NCBI GenBank assembly: GCA_963920525.1
Contig: OY986435.1
Location: 95,614,283 to 95,678,282, forward strand
Reading direction: 5' to 3'
Source: Dichetophora obliterata
Taxonomy: Eukaryota > Arthropoda > Insecta > Diptera > Sciomyzidae
DNA length: 64,000 nt
Both the position numbers and the translations under genes were made by a program. The notes below the pieces were generated by a model. That model was not told the DNA's origin. It ran no database searches and saw only the letters and a list, made by a program, of their open reading frames with translations. Below, in pieces: positions 46,046 to 55,887 of this stretch; within the stretch, counting starts at the first letter, position 1; every line of letters begins with the position of its first letter.

Positions 46046-46502
46046 TGTTACCGCCGAATAAAGTATTTTTAAATAAAATTTCGTACTGGGTAATTTGTTT
46101 ACCATAAAAGTTTGCCATATAATTTCTAAATTTGCATACATAAATTTTTCTTTATATACATTATGCTATGTATACTTACACTTTATATATTAACTAGCTA
46201 CTCTAGTAACTGAGTAACTGTTACAGAACAGCATTTAAAAAAGCCTACTTGTTTGATTACTTTAAAAAGTACAGTCAGTTCGCGTTTGTAGATGAACAAA
46301 GAAACAAGAATTTTTTAAAGTTGAAGCGATTTGTTATTCAAGCTAGTTTATTCAAACTTATTCTAAGACATTGTATTTAAAAGTTTAATTGATATAGATA
46401 AAAATAAAATGAAACAAACTGAATTGAAATAGAAAATAAAAATCGTTCTTCTGTTAAAACCTTGTTGAGCGTGGACTCGGGACTGTGAACCCTCATTTTA
46501 CA
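46046..46502 (+). repeat. 3' LTR of the BEL element
   Basis: Same 457 bp as the 5' LTR with one noticed substitution; preceded directly by GAGGGGAAGAA, the likely polypurine tract. Confidence 0.9.
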
Positions 46503-46834
46503 ACCCCTCTCCCGGCATTTCTTAACTAATAAAATAAAATAGCACTTATTCTATCATAAATATTTAAAATATTGTAATAAAAAGGTAGCATCGCAGAAAT
46601 TTTCTTTCTCTCAAAATAAAAACGTAATCTAATTAGTATGTTTCGATGCAACTGTGAACTGGTCACTGTCAAAATAAAAAGTAAACAAACAATTTCGAAT
46701 TCAGTTCTAAATTCAATATAATTCTGTTCACAACGTATCATCAATTTTCTGTGAAATTTTCATTCTTAATAAAGAAAAACGCAATTTTAAATAAAATTTT
46801 AATTTTTAATCTATTTCGTTTCTTCAACACAACC

Positions 46835-47055
46835 AGGCATGTTCTGCATTCCACTTCAGAGTGGAAGTGAAAATAAAACATAATTAAATTCGATATTTAG
46901 TGTTCTACATACACCTTTTTTCGTTTTGTATTTTGTTTAATTTATTAATGTTATTAATTGTATTAACGAAAAAAGTTATTTATAGAAGACCAAATATCGA
47001 ATTCAATTATGTTTTATTTTCACTTCCACTCGGAAGAGGAATGCAGAACATGCCT
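46835..47055. mobile_element. Palindromic MITE, ~64-bp arms
   Basis: AGGCATGTTCTGCATTCCAC at 46835 runs on through AAGTGAAAATAAAACATAAT to 46900 and is mirrored at 46990-47055 with a few mismatches. The central spacer is about 90 bp. No coding sequence; no clear target duplication. Confidence 0.72.
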
Positions 47056-47131
47056 GAACACCAAATTAGCTGTCTTCAAAATTTGGCAGATAAGACAATA
47101 AAGCACAACTGCTGTGTTGCGTAGTATCACG

Positions 47132-47507
47132 GGGGTTACACGAGACAGTACTGTTAAGACAGTCGCAACACATTCACAAATTTTTACCCACACACACTCA
47201 CTTTTGTTACTGTCTGCTCTACTGTCTTAATTTTTTTGTAGGCAGTTGGCGGGACAGTAGAATGATATTTAGCATATCAAATGACAGAAGACGAGTAAAT
47301 TTAAAAGAATTTACTGAACATTTGCAATACTTTGGCGTGCTCGTAGTTTTAACAAAAATTTTCTTGATAAAATATAAATTTTGTACTATTTTGTCTACTG
47401 TCTTGCCAACTGTCTTATCAACTGTCTGGAGCCTTCTCCACAGACACAAAATTTGACAACTTGTACGTATTTTTCACTGTCTTAACAGTACTGTCTCGTG
47501 TAACCCC
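47132..47507. mobile_element. MITE with perfect 32-bp inverted ends built from GACAGT motifs
   Basis: GGGGTTACACGAGACAGTAC continued by TGTTAAGACAGT (47132-47163) is repeated exactly, inverted, at 47476-47507. The inner part has further ACTGTC/GACAGT words (near 47212, 47224, 47253, 47397, 47408, 47421), several as palindromic pairs. The element is 376 bp without a gene. Ends starting GGGGTTACAC resemble those of the Harbinger-like group upstream of RpL3, though I see no 3-bp duplication here. Confidence 0.78.
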
Positions 47508-48000
47508 TGTGTAAGTGTATTGAAGGCACAGCATTGTTGACAGCCACGGTGGAATGTATTCAGTTGCTTTGTTGTCTACCGTAATAGAAATTTACATATT
47601 GAAGACAGCAATTACTGTCGTGTTGTGAACCGTCATAGGGCTATATGTGATTTTGCCCTCGAATCGCAGAGTAAGGCCCAGTTTTTGCCTACATTGAATT
47701 TGAACTATTCAAAAATGTCAATAAAACGTGTAAATGCATGGCGAGGTTTTGTTTGTCGCATGTGCTTTTCGAATCGCATTACAGTGAGGCCTCTGAACAA
47801 ACCAAACAAAACGAATTGATATGCAATTTAGCGAATTTCTTCAATGACAAAGACGAGCTCGCCCAAGTCATTTCTGACAAGTATTTGGCAGAGCTTGAGC
47901 TACTTTTTCGTTGATTTATGACATTAGCTTAGCTGTAGCCAGCTCAAGCCTATTATGTTTGAGCCTTTAAAAGAAAAGTATTTTTATGAACCAAATCGGC
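47508..48000. other. Spacer downstream of RpL3
   Basis: Contains a 64-codon frame (47625-47819) with no motif. No gene recognised. The RpL3 transcript should end close to 47990. Confidence 0.4.
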
Positions 48001-48004
48001 AAAC

Positions 48005-48010
48005 TTTATT
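48005..48010 (-). terminator. Polyadenylation signal of RpL3
   Basis: AATAAA on the minus strand, about 60 bases after the RpL3 stop codon, giving the short 3' UTR usual for ribosomal protein genes. Confidence 0.65.
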
Positions 48011-48068
48011 CTACCATAATCAATACAGTAAAACATACATAATTTTTTAAATATGTTCACTATAACAC

Positions 48069-51000
48069 TTAAGCATTAGTTGGTGCAGCTGCAGAAGCAG
48101 GAGCAGCGGTGGTGGTGGTAGCAGCTTGCTCCTCCTTGATGCGATCCTTCTTGAGTGGACCCATGAATGCCAATTTGTCGGCAGGAGTTTGGAAACGACC
48201 ATGACCCATCTTGGATGAGGTGTCGATGAACTTCAGTTTGATTTGTTCCAAAGCGGAGCGCTTGGTGTGCTTCAATAGAGACTTACGCAGAGTGATGACA
48301 CGCTTCTTGGAGCCAATACAACATCCCTTAAGCATGACGAAGTCATTGTTTACTTCACCGTAATGTGGGAAACCACCCATAGGGGTTATGCTCTTGTCGG
48401 TCAAATCGTACTCGGTGGAGGCATTGTTCTTGATTACCTAATGTTTTGAAAAGAAAACAAATATCGGAGTAAGAACTGGGCAGAAATATTAAACTTTTTT
48501 CTGCATTTGTTGTTGTAATCAGTCCTATCATTCATTTATCATGTTGGTATCAAGTTTCATTGTAACTTTTGTTTGATGTCGGTACTTAAATGGTTTCGTC
48601 ATCACTACAACAACAAAGTTGATAAGACACGAGGAAGCATGAGCGAAACCTACCTTGCCATCCTTGGTATGGATACCAGCACCAATGCGGTAAATTTTCT
48701 TGTTTATTTCGGTACGATGATGATAACCTTTCTGACCGGCACGTGCCACAGTAAAGGACACGCGACTTGGATGCCAGGCGCCAATACAAGCAACTTTACG
48801 TAGACCCTTGTGCGTCTTGCGTGGCAACTTCTTAGTGTGCCAACGAGCGGTGACACCTTTGAATCCTTTACCTTTAGTAACACCAACACAATCGACCATT
48901 TCGTCTTGTCCAAATACATTGCTGACTTGCACTGGCTTTTCCAAATGCTCCTTAACCCACTTGATCTTATCTTCAATGGAACCACCATTCAATTGAATTT
49001 CCATAACATGAGCCTTCTTTTGGCGTTGCTTAATCAAACGAATCTACAAAGCATGATGAGGAAAAAAAAATCTGATGAGACAAAATTATAATTTAATTAG
49101 GAAAATTTAGTTTAACTGCATTATTCTGTATTACGAAGCAGCACACCAACGACAAGCAAGACACGAGAAGCAATACTTTTTTCTATACGAAATTCTATTG
49201 CTTCTCGTGTTTTACTTGTCGTTGGTGTGCACTTTCAGTATACAGAATAAAGCAGTAGTTAATGATTGAGTATGTACGTGATATGGTTTAACTACACAAT
49301 AATCGCCTAAGCGGCTACACACAGTTAACGGAATATATCAAGAATCGCCACCCGAAGGACAATTTACTCTGCGACGTTGCGGTTATATAACTGTGCATTG
49401 AGCATCACAGCAAAACCGCCTTTTAGGCACACTCACTCAAGACGCACACTATCGTTGGCCTTGCAGCTACTAGACTGTCACATCAAGTGCAAATGTACCA
49501 AGGACGTCGCTTTCAATACTTTTCAATGTTTAAGAAATATTTTTATTAATAATTACCTGAGAGTGAGCAATAACGCGAATGACTTTGCAGTAACGGAGCA
49601 TCTTGCGGAAGTCATTTTCAATGCTCTTTTTGCCCAAATCATCGGTCCACTTCTTGCTGGCCTTGGTGAAAGCCTTCTTCTTTGATTTATACCTGGTTTT
49701 AACGGTTAATTAAGAAACGAGTAGTCAGAATTGTGTCGACCAAGGTCAGGTATGCTGATAATGTCTGAATAAATTTAGAGATGATATTTCTTTGTACAGC
49801 CACGCATGCAGAGAATTGGCATGTGGTAAACCTGCAGCAGACGCACTCACTATCTTCGATTGTAAAAAGAGAGAAGAACGGAAGCAAATCTCATCGCAAT
49901 TAAAAGCGAGCGGAGATAAAGACTTCCATGTCGTGCTCACTTGATAATTAATAAAAAATTTGTTCAAACTAAAACTCCATCAAAAGTTGGGAATTTAATT
50001 GCACAAATTTTAGACGCTCACACGACTGTCAAATATTTTGAAAGCTCTCTCAGCTGCAAGCTGATCCAAGAACTTTGATTTTTGTTTGCAACATAAGTTA
50101 AAATTGTTTGAATTCGATGATTGCGAACTTTTTTTGTCTGAGCAACTAAGCAGTGCATAGGTTAAATTTTCTTGAAACACAATTATTCATAACTTTATAT
50201 CTCATCAGAAGGAAGGCAGTCAGGTAAGAAAAATTCTCCTCATAAGAGCTCTCAGATACCAGTTCTCATCATACAAGGCAAAGCCCAACACGTGTTTCAA
50301 GAAAGTACCAGATACATTGCGTATTTGCTCAAAATGGTGGCATGTCAAAGCTTTATTCTTAACATAGATATATAATACATACCAGTTCTTGTAGAAGCGA
50401 CGACGGCACTCCTCAGACAAATGCTGAGCCCAGACGTTCACCAAAGCACGTAGACCGAATGGAGTTTCAATATAGCCTACAGCACCAACAACAATCATTG
50501 GTGGAGTTTCTAACACGGTGACAGCTTCAACAACTTCCTTCTTGTTGATCTCTGTATAGAACAATAAAGCAAAAAATTTTTTCTATTAACAAGGGATCAC
50601 AAATTGTATAATAAATAAGATTTGTGGAACTTAGTCAGTCCGCCCTAGTTGTTTATAATCATAGAAATCATTGTTTTCTAACCATAAAATTTAAACTTTT
50701 TCTCATCAGAATAAATTATTTTACAATTCATTAATTTAAGTGGAAATTCGACTTACTTGAGCCAGGACGGTCTGCTTCACGCACGATGTGTGTCATGCCA
50801 GCTTTGTAACCAACAAAGCAAGTCAAATGCACTGGTTTGGATGCATCATCCTTGGGGAAAGCCTTCACCTTACCACGGTGGCGACATGAGCGCTTCTTGG
50901 GGTAGAAAGCCATAGAGCCATGACGAGGTGCAGAGAATTTACGATGAGACTGAATAATAAAATTGAGGTTAGGTATCATTCGCATGATTTTAAAAAAACG

Positions 51001-53459
51001 AGTGAATAATTTTACTATAGTGCCGCCGGATCAGAATATTTTTTAATTCTTAAATGGATGTATTTGGGCCTCCTAAGCCTAAATATGACAATAAAAATTG
51101 TCGCTCTCGTTTGGTTTAGGAAATAAAATAAGCAAAAATTTGAAAATTAAGTGCAAATAGCAGAGTCTAAAAGCTGTCTACAGTAGTATTGCTATCTAAA
51201 GTACTTCTGAATATAATGATCTTTTCAATGTGGCCTTCAGCTCATATATAGGCGACACTTGTAAAGCGCCTGCTACACGCTCAATATATATACTGATATA
51301 TACTGATCAATATACAGTATCGTGATATTTATTGAACGTATAGCATGCAATATTGATGGATCGTGATCCATATCGCAAAATATTTAAATATTTTTAAAGG
51401 CTTAATTACCCAAGCGTAAGGTAAGGTAACGTAACGCGACGTTGCCAACTGACAAGCTAAAATCTGTTTAATGATGTGTACAAGTCGTCACCGAAATCGT
51501 AACGTGGCGTGATGCAGCGAAGAAGTCTGTAGAAAATAGATTTCTACGCAACGTTACGATTTTTGACAATTCGACAGCTGTGGCACAAGCGAAAAACTTT
51601 GTTCAACTTCACAAAATTGTAAATTTTAATACTATATACGAAAGGATGCAGTCTTTTATTGAAAAGAAGAAGTTAATATGCCTACTAGAATAAAAAGAGT
51701 GCCCTCCACTACGGCACCTACACTACGTTGGACTACGATTTCGGTAATCGCTTATTCTCGAGGCAACGTCGCACTGCGCTACATCCCGCTGCACCACCTC
51801 ACGTTAAATCTAGATCGCGGATCGCAAAACTGTCAATATTGAACGTGTAGCATACTTTGTGTCATCAATACACGATACGGCAGTAGGCGGTGAAATAAAA
51901 ATTAGCGGTATTCACTTGCCTGTGCATTTGAGTACTTGTGCAGTTAGGTTTTCGTGAACACTTAGCAAAATTGTATGAATACTGACGCGATAAATATTGA
52001 ACGTATAGCATTCAACTGCGATCTATCAATCCATGAATTTGGATCGCGATCCAAGTATCACAATAAATTTTGAGCGTGTAGCAGGCGCCTTAAGAATTAG
52101 ATCAAATCCTCACTGAAAATTACCCTAATATTAGTTTTATTTTTCATTTAAAGCGTCGCCGGGAACACCGTTGTTAACGACGGCATAAGTGCAGTTTACG
52201 GCCAACGCGTAAATATTTTTCTTGTTTTTATAAAACGTATTTAAGTATCCTTAGACCACAATGGCAAAAATAAAATGTCGGTCTCGAATGGCTTAGGAGA
52301 TAAAATTCGCGAAAGTTTCATAATTCAGTGCAAATTATTAAGTGTGTGGAACAAAGCCCAAAATAAAGAATTAATTATAGCACAAATTAAAAAAACATTA
52401 CATGAAATCCTTTTAATATAAACGATATTTTTATCCAGAAATACTGTAGACAGCAAGCAGTTGTTGGATTTACTGCGGGTTGAAATCCTTAAGCAGCGGC
52501 CGAAGGCCATCTACTAAAAAGAGAAAACTAAGTAGTTAGATTTTTCATTAAATTTGAAATTTAACAGATTAAATTATTAGCCCTTGTACGGAGTGTTACA
52601 AACAAGCTTGAAATTGTAATTTTCAAGTCTACAAGAATTTTATCTCCTAAACCATTCGATATACATTTTAATAAAAATAAATTATTTACGCGTGGGCCGT
52701 AACAATTACTCCTTTTTTTATTAACAGGCAAATTTCTTTACCACTCTTACACCAATTAAGAGAAAATTTATAGTTTTCAAGAAAAATCCTGTTTTTCAAT
52801 TCCGGAAAACATAAATTTTGTCGCTCACGTTATTTGCGGCGACGCTTAACTGTTCCGTAAAATTATGACTAAAAAATTTTAAAACAAAAATAATCTAAAA
52901 AACTATATTAAATAATTTTTCACGCGGAATCGGAAGTTTTCATTTTGAAGATAAAGCTCAAATTGGAAATTTTTAATGCATATTTGTTGATAAGCAGTTG
53001 AACAAATTTGCTTTAAAAGTTTTGAAAATGTTCGAGCATCTCTTAAAAATTAAAACTCCCTCTACCGATTCCACGTGAAAAATTATTCATAATAGGGCTT
53101 GATAATTTTGTCGCTCAAGTCATTCGCGGCGAAGCTTAATTGTTCCGTGAAATTATGCCTAAAGAATTTCAAAACAAAAATTACTTAATAATCCACATCG
53201 ACTAACAAGATTTCATAAAAAAAGCAGAATTCAGGCCTTGATTTGAACCAATGTTAAAATTAGAAAAGGTAGAAACGACAGCGTTATTTTACGTTGTTGA
53301 ATACAAATTTTTACATCAAATGAACACAAAGTGGCTAGTATAACTTTGCACACCTTTAAATTAATTAATATATATTGCAATATTCTCAAAAAATTTAAGT
53401 GAAAATTTTCCACTATAAAATATATATGATACTTCTGCACTTAAAACTTTTCTTACCAT
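48069..53459 (-). CDS. RpL3: Ribosomal protein L3 (uL3), six coding exons
   Basis: Minus-strand coding exons are 53459-53457 (ATG only), 50949-50757, 50551-50383, 49692-49557, 49043-48654 and 48437-48069. They sum to 1260 bases, 419 residues plus stop, close to the Drosophila protein. All junctions have GT/AG and agreeing phases. The peptide opens [20 protein letters not shown], includes [29 protein letters not shown], the conserved [20 protein letters not shown] loop with HPSRV, and [14 protein letters not shown]; the tail is Ala/Thr-rich as in flies. uL3 is a core protein of the large subunit whose long loop reaches the peptidyl transferase centre. The ATG-only first exon in a 5' TOP leader puts a 2.5-kb intron behind the start codon; that intron is a mosaic of MITEs. 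Confidence 0.96.
48506..48617 (-). ncRNA. Candidate box C/D snoRNA in the last RpL3 intron
   Basis: In the intron 48438-48653, on the host strand, box C GTGATGA (48605-48599) and box D CTGA (48522-48519) are framed by a perfect 12-bp terminal stem, TTTGTTGTTGTA with TACAACAACAAA. The 10 bases before box D (AATGATAGGA) complement TCCTATCATT, which I recall in a conserved part of 25/28S rRNA (CUUCCUAUCAUU). The five-nucleotide rule would put 2'-O-methylation on the A of UCCUA. C'/D' boxes are not obvious, though CCGA around 48578 could be D'. Ribosomal protein introns commonly host snoRNAs. The rRNA match is from memory and needs alignment. Confidence 0.65.
49116..49255. repeat. 140-bp hairpin element in RpL3 intron 4
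   Basis: CTGCATTATTCTGTATTACG, AGCAGCACACCAACGACAAG and ACACGAGAAGCAATA on the left arm are mirrored on the right (TATTGCTTCTCGTGT, ACTTGTCGTTGGTGTGC, TACAGAATAAAGCAG). Arms are about 62 bp with few mismatches around a loop of about 17 bp. In the RpL3 pre-mRNA this would be a long double-stranded stem. Confidence 0.72.
51030..51170 (+). repeat. Dispersed repeat family C, copy 2 (RpL3 intron 1)
   Basis: Has GTATTTGGGCCTCCTAAGCC, ATTGTCGCTCTCGTTTGG, TTTAGGAAATAAAAT and AAGTGCAAAT. It is more diverged than the copies at 33540 and 52150. Confidence 0.5.
51265..52090. mobile_element. Harbinger-like MITE in RpL3 intron 1, TAA target duplication
   Basis: TAA at 51262-51264 and 52091-52093 flanks ends AGCGCCTGCTACACGCTCAA on the left and AGGCGCCTGCTACACGCTCA read inward from the right. 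TTGAACGTGTAGCAT and TTGAACGTATAGCAT recur inside, with TGGATCGTGATCCA-like palindromes near both ends. A further block around 51410-51800 with GGTAACG / GGCAACGTCGC words may be a nested element. A 3-bp A/T duplication fits PIF/Harbinger (inference). Confidence 0.7.
52150..52710. repeat. Dispersed repeat family C, two facing copies (RpL3 intron 1)
   Basis: Copy 3 (52150-52340) has GGCCAACGCGTAAATATTTT, AAAATGTCGGTCTCGAATGG and CTTAGGAGATAAAATTCGCG. Copy 4 (52600-52710) is inverted, with ATTTTATCTCCTAAACCATT and ATTTACGCGTGGGCC. Together they make an imperfect inverted repeat of about 550 bp, which may be how the complete element looks. Confidence 0.6.
52826..53190. repeat. Hairpin element family D, copy 2, between direct repeats
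   Basis: The hairpin 52911-53087 has ends AATAATTTTTCACGCGGAAT and, inward from the right, AATAATTTTTCACGTGGAAT. Direct repeats of about 80 bp flank it (52826-52900 and 53106-53185), each with TTTTGTCGCTCA, GCGGCGA, TGTTCCGT and AAATTATG. A related hairpin is at 38338-38487. Confidence 0.6.
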
Positions 53460-53545
53460 ATCTCGGTGTGAATCACGTCTTTATACAACAGGCGATGAAG
53501 ACAGAAAGATCGATGGCTGGCGGATTACTCCTGAAGTAGGCAGTT
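53457..53545 (-). promoter_or_regulatory. RpL3 leader and core promoter with 5' TOP motif
   Basis: Reading the minus strand: CCATCGATCTTTCTGTCTTC, then a leader of about 45 bases, CACCGAGATATG and the GTAAGA donor at 53456. The pyrimidine tract CTTTCTGTCTTC around 53496-53508 fits the terminal oligopyrimidine start of ribosomal protein mRNAs, read by the mTORC1-LARP1 system. No TATA box is seen, as usual for this class. A MITE end (53591) lies only about 85 bp upstream. Confidence 0.65.
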
Positions 53546-53590
53546 GTTGTTTCTTGCAATGTTGCACAAGTATAATGAGGCCCTCAAAAG

Positions 53591-53907
53591 AGGTTTTCGG
53601 ACGATCCGACTTGCCATCTGACATGTCCGACGACAAATGAACAGAGTATATTTCTTTAAGCTTTCGGACAGTCCGACATGTACGACGACTTCATTCCATT
53701 GCAGGCTCTCAAACAAAACACATCGGCATAATAGCTCAGCAATTTTTAGATGGCCTTATAATTGACCAGTAATTTTCCATACTTTAGAGAAATTTTAATT
53801 AATTTTAAATATATCCATAATTCAATGTTTCCAACGTTGTTCATATTATTTTTCTATAATATTTTTCCGCTCCGTCGAAAAAAATTGCAGCGAGTCGGAC
53901 CGACTTG
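53591..53907. mobile_element. Truncated Harbinger-like MITE close to the RpL3 promoter
   Basis: The sequence is the diverged inverse of 54775-55117, running AGGTTTTCGGACGATCCGAC, GACATGTCCGACGACAAA, AACACATCGGC and GCAGCGAGTCGGACCGAC. It is the outer part of a second copy of the element at 54611-55117, cut off at about 53907 where another insertion begins. The two copies make a foldback of arms about 320 bp long. Confidence 0.68.
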
Positions 53908-54297
53908 CGCTCACATGCTCGTCGAACAAAATGGCGGGGCGAACCTGTTGGAAAAAGCTAGCGTTCAAATTGAGCGAACATGTTCGTCGAGCATGCAATT
54001 TTTTTTTGTTTTTCGCCATCATTTTGTTATAGATATTGATAACGCAGCAACATGAACAATAAAGAAAACGCGTTTATATTTGTGCTGGTCATGTTGTCGC
54101 TGCAGAATTTCAGTAGGTATGACGCTTACGTTCACATTATAGAACACGTTCGTCGATTCTTGTTCGACGCAGAAAATCAAAAATTTTTGCCAACAAGCCA
54201 ACAGGTTCGACAAACTGTCGAACTAGCTTCCTAACTAGCGAACTGGCTCGCATATGGCCGCCGCTCGACGAACCTGCTCGCTGATGTGTAAGCCCTT
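53908..54297. mobile_element. MITE with GTTCGTCGA-type subterminal motifs
   Basis: Many GTTCGTCGA/TCGACGAAC words occur near both sides (53920, 53980, 54147, 54160, 54208, 54272). The right end inward reads AGGGCTTACACATCAGCGAG. The left end is less certain. It contains the shared core GCAGAAAATCAAAAATTTTT near 54170. There is no gene; the 60- to 97-codon frames lack motifs. Confidence 0.5.
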
Positions 54298-54610
54298 TTA
54301 AGTGCTTTCCTACCATTTTGAATACGTTTTTATTTTTTTATTAATGCGCACCTTACACGGTCAATCATTTGACGTCCAGCATGTGTACGTGTAAATTGAT
54401 GCTAGCCCTTACATACATCAATATGGCCCCTCAAACGATACTACATGTCCATCCGACCTGTCAAGTCATCACACATGTAGTATCACATGTGTGCAAGAAA
54501 TCAAGGCGGGTGGACATGTCCGATGGAAGTCAAAAATTTTTGACTTTTTGCTAAGTACGTCCGACATGTAGGTCCGTTTGCATGCGCGGCCATCCAACTT
54601 AGTACATATT

Positions 54611-55117
54611 AGGGGCTTTCAGACCATCATACATGTGCGATGACTTGGGCATGCTCGACGACATGTACGATCATTCGAAAGCAAATGAAACCGTCGGACC
54701 GACATGTCGGACGAAAATCAAAAATTTTTGACTTTTCTGCCGGTCTGACCGACATGTACGATGTTATGAACGCATGTCGGTCCGACTCGCTGCATTTTTC
54801 CATATCATTATATTAGAAAAAATTTTCATTATATCAAAAAATATTAGAGAAAATTAATATAAAAAACGTTTGAAACATTTTATAATTGTTTATAATTAAT
54901 TAAAATTAATAAACAATTCTCTAAATATGAAAAATGACTGCTAAATCATAAGGCCATAAAAAAATTGTTTAGCCATTAAGCCGATGTGTTCTATCTGAGA
55001 GGCAGTAATGAAATGAAGTCGTCGCACATGTACGATTGTTTGAAAGCTCAACAAAATATTCCCGTTAGTTTGTCGTCGTACATGTCAGCATACAAGTACG
55101 TTTGTCTGAAACCCCCT
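54611..55117. mobile_element. Harbinger-like MITE, ATT target duplication
   Basis: ATT at 54608-54610 and 55118-55120. Ends AGGGGCTTTCAGACCATCAT and, inward from the right, AGGGGGTTTCAGACAAACGT. Subterminal words ACATGT(C/A)GGACGA and GTCGGACCGACATG repeat near both ends and around the core GAAAATCAAAAATTTTTGAC at about 54712. 507 bp, no gene. Confidence 0.72.
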
Positions 55118-55366
55118 ATTGCCATTTGTTGAAAATTTTCAGAGGAAGCACATCTCGCGGCAAAACTGCCGAACGTAACAAATGTTATATTTTGACGCGA
55201 ATTTTTTATCTTAACCTAAAATTGTGATGGCTTAGAATATTTAAAGCAAAAAAAAAAATATAATAAAAATAAATTTTCAAAACAATTAATATCAATTAAA
55301 TATATTATTAATTAAAAATATTAAATTGATGTTACCTCTTCGGCAGTTAAAGGTAATGAAGTCTAT

Positions 55367-55887
55367 AGGGCTGTTCACATTTCAAACCGCTCATCAAATC
55401 GATCATCAAATGATTTGACAATTGATTTGACCAACAGAATTTGTATGGATTTGATGGCGATTTGACGAGTGTGACCACTTATCAAATCGTTGGTCAAATC
55501 GTTTGATGAAAATCAAAATTTTTTGATTTTTCTGCTGATTTGACGAACGATTTGACCAGTGTGAACACTCGTCAAATCGTGTAGTACGATTTTGTCAGTT
55601 CAAAAAAGTTTTCAACCTGTGCAAAAGAAGGAGCGGAAGAAAATAATAACAAAATAATAACAAATAACTGTTGCAAACAATTTATAATAATTTATAAAAT
55701 AATTTCTTCTTCTTCCAATACGGTTTTAATAACAAAAGGTATTAAAATTTTTCCGTCATCGCGATGTGCTTACTTCGGTGTTCAAGATAAAATTAAATTT
55801 GACGAAAAATTTGAAGAGTCAGAACACTTCTGTGGTCAAACGATTTGACAAATGATTTGATGAGCGTTTTGAAATGTGAACAGCCCT
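55367..55887. mobile_element. Harbinger-like MITE, TAT target duplication
   Basis: TAT at 55364-55366 and 55888-55890. Ends AGGGCTGTTCACATTTCAAA on both sides. Subterminal words are CAAATCGTTTGA and GGTCAAATCGTT, many copies. Core GAAAATCAAAATTTTTTGAT at about 55507. 521 bp, no gene. The ends resemble the GGGCTGTT ends of PIF/Harbinger elements. Confidence 0.75.

Larger units (their letters stand above)
39813..46502 (+). mobile_element. BEL/Pao LTR retrotransposon, complete, 6.69 kb
   Basis: Two 457-bp LTRs (39813-40269 and 46046-46502) begin TGTTACCGCC and end TTTTACA, flanked by ACCCC at 39808-39812 and 46503-46507. By eye they differ at one base (C near 39932 against A in the 3' copy), so insertion seems recent. 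A purine tract (GAGGGGAAGAA) precedes the 3' LTR. Order inside is gag, protease, reverse transcriptase, RNase H, integrase, on the plus strand. Despite the matching LTRs, gag-pol has three stops and one frameshift. Confidence 0.93.
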
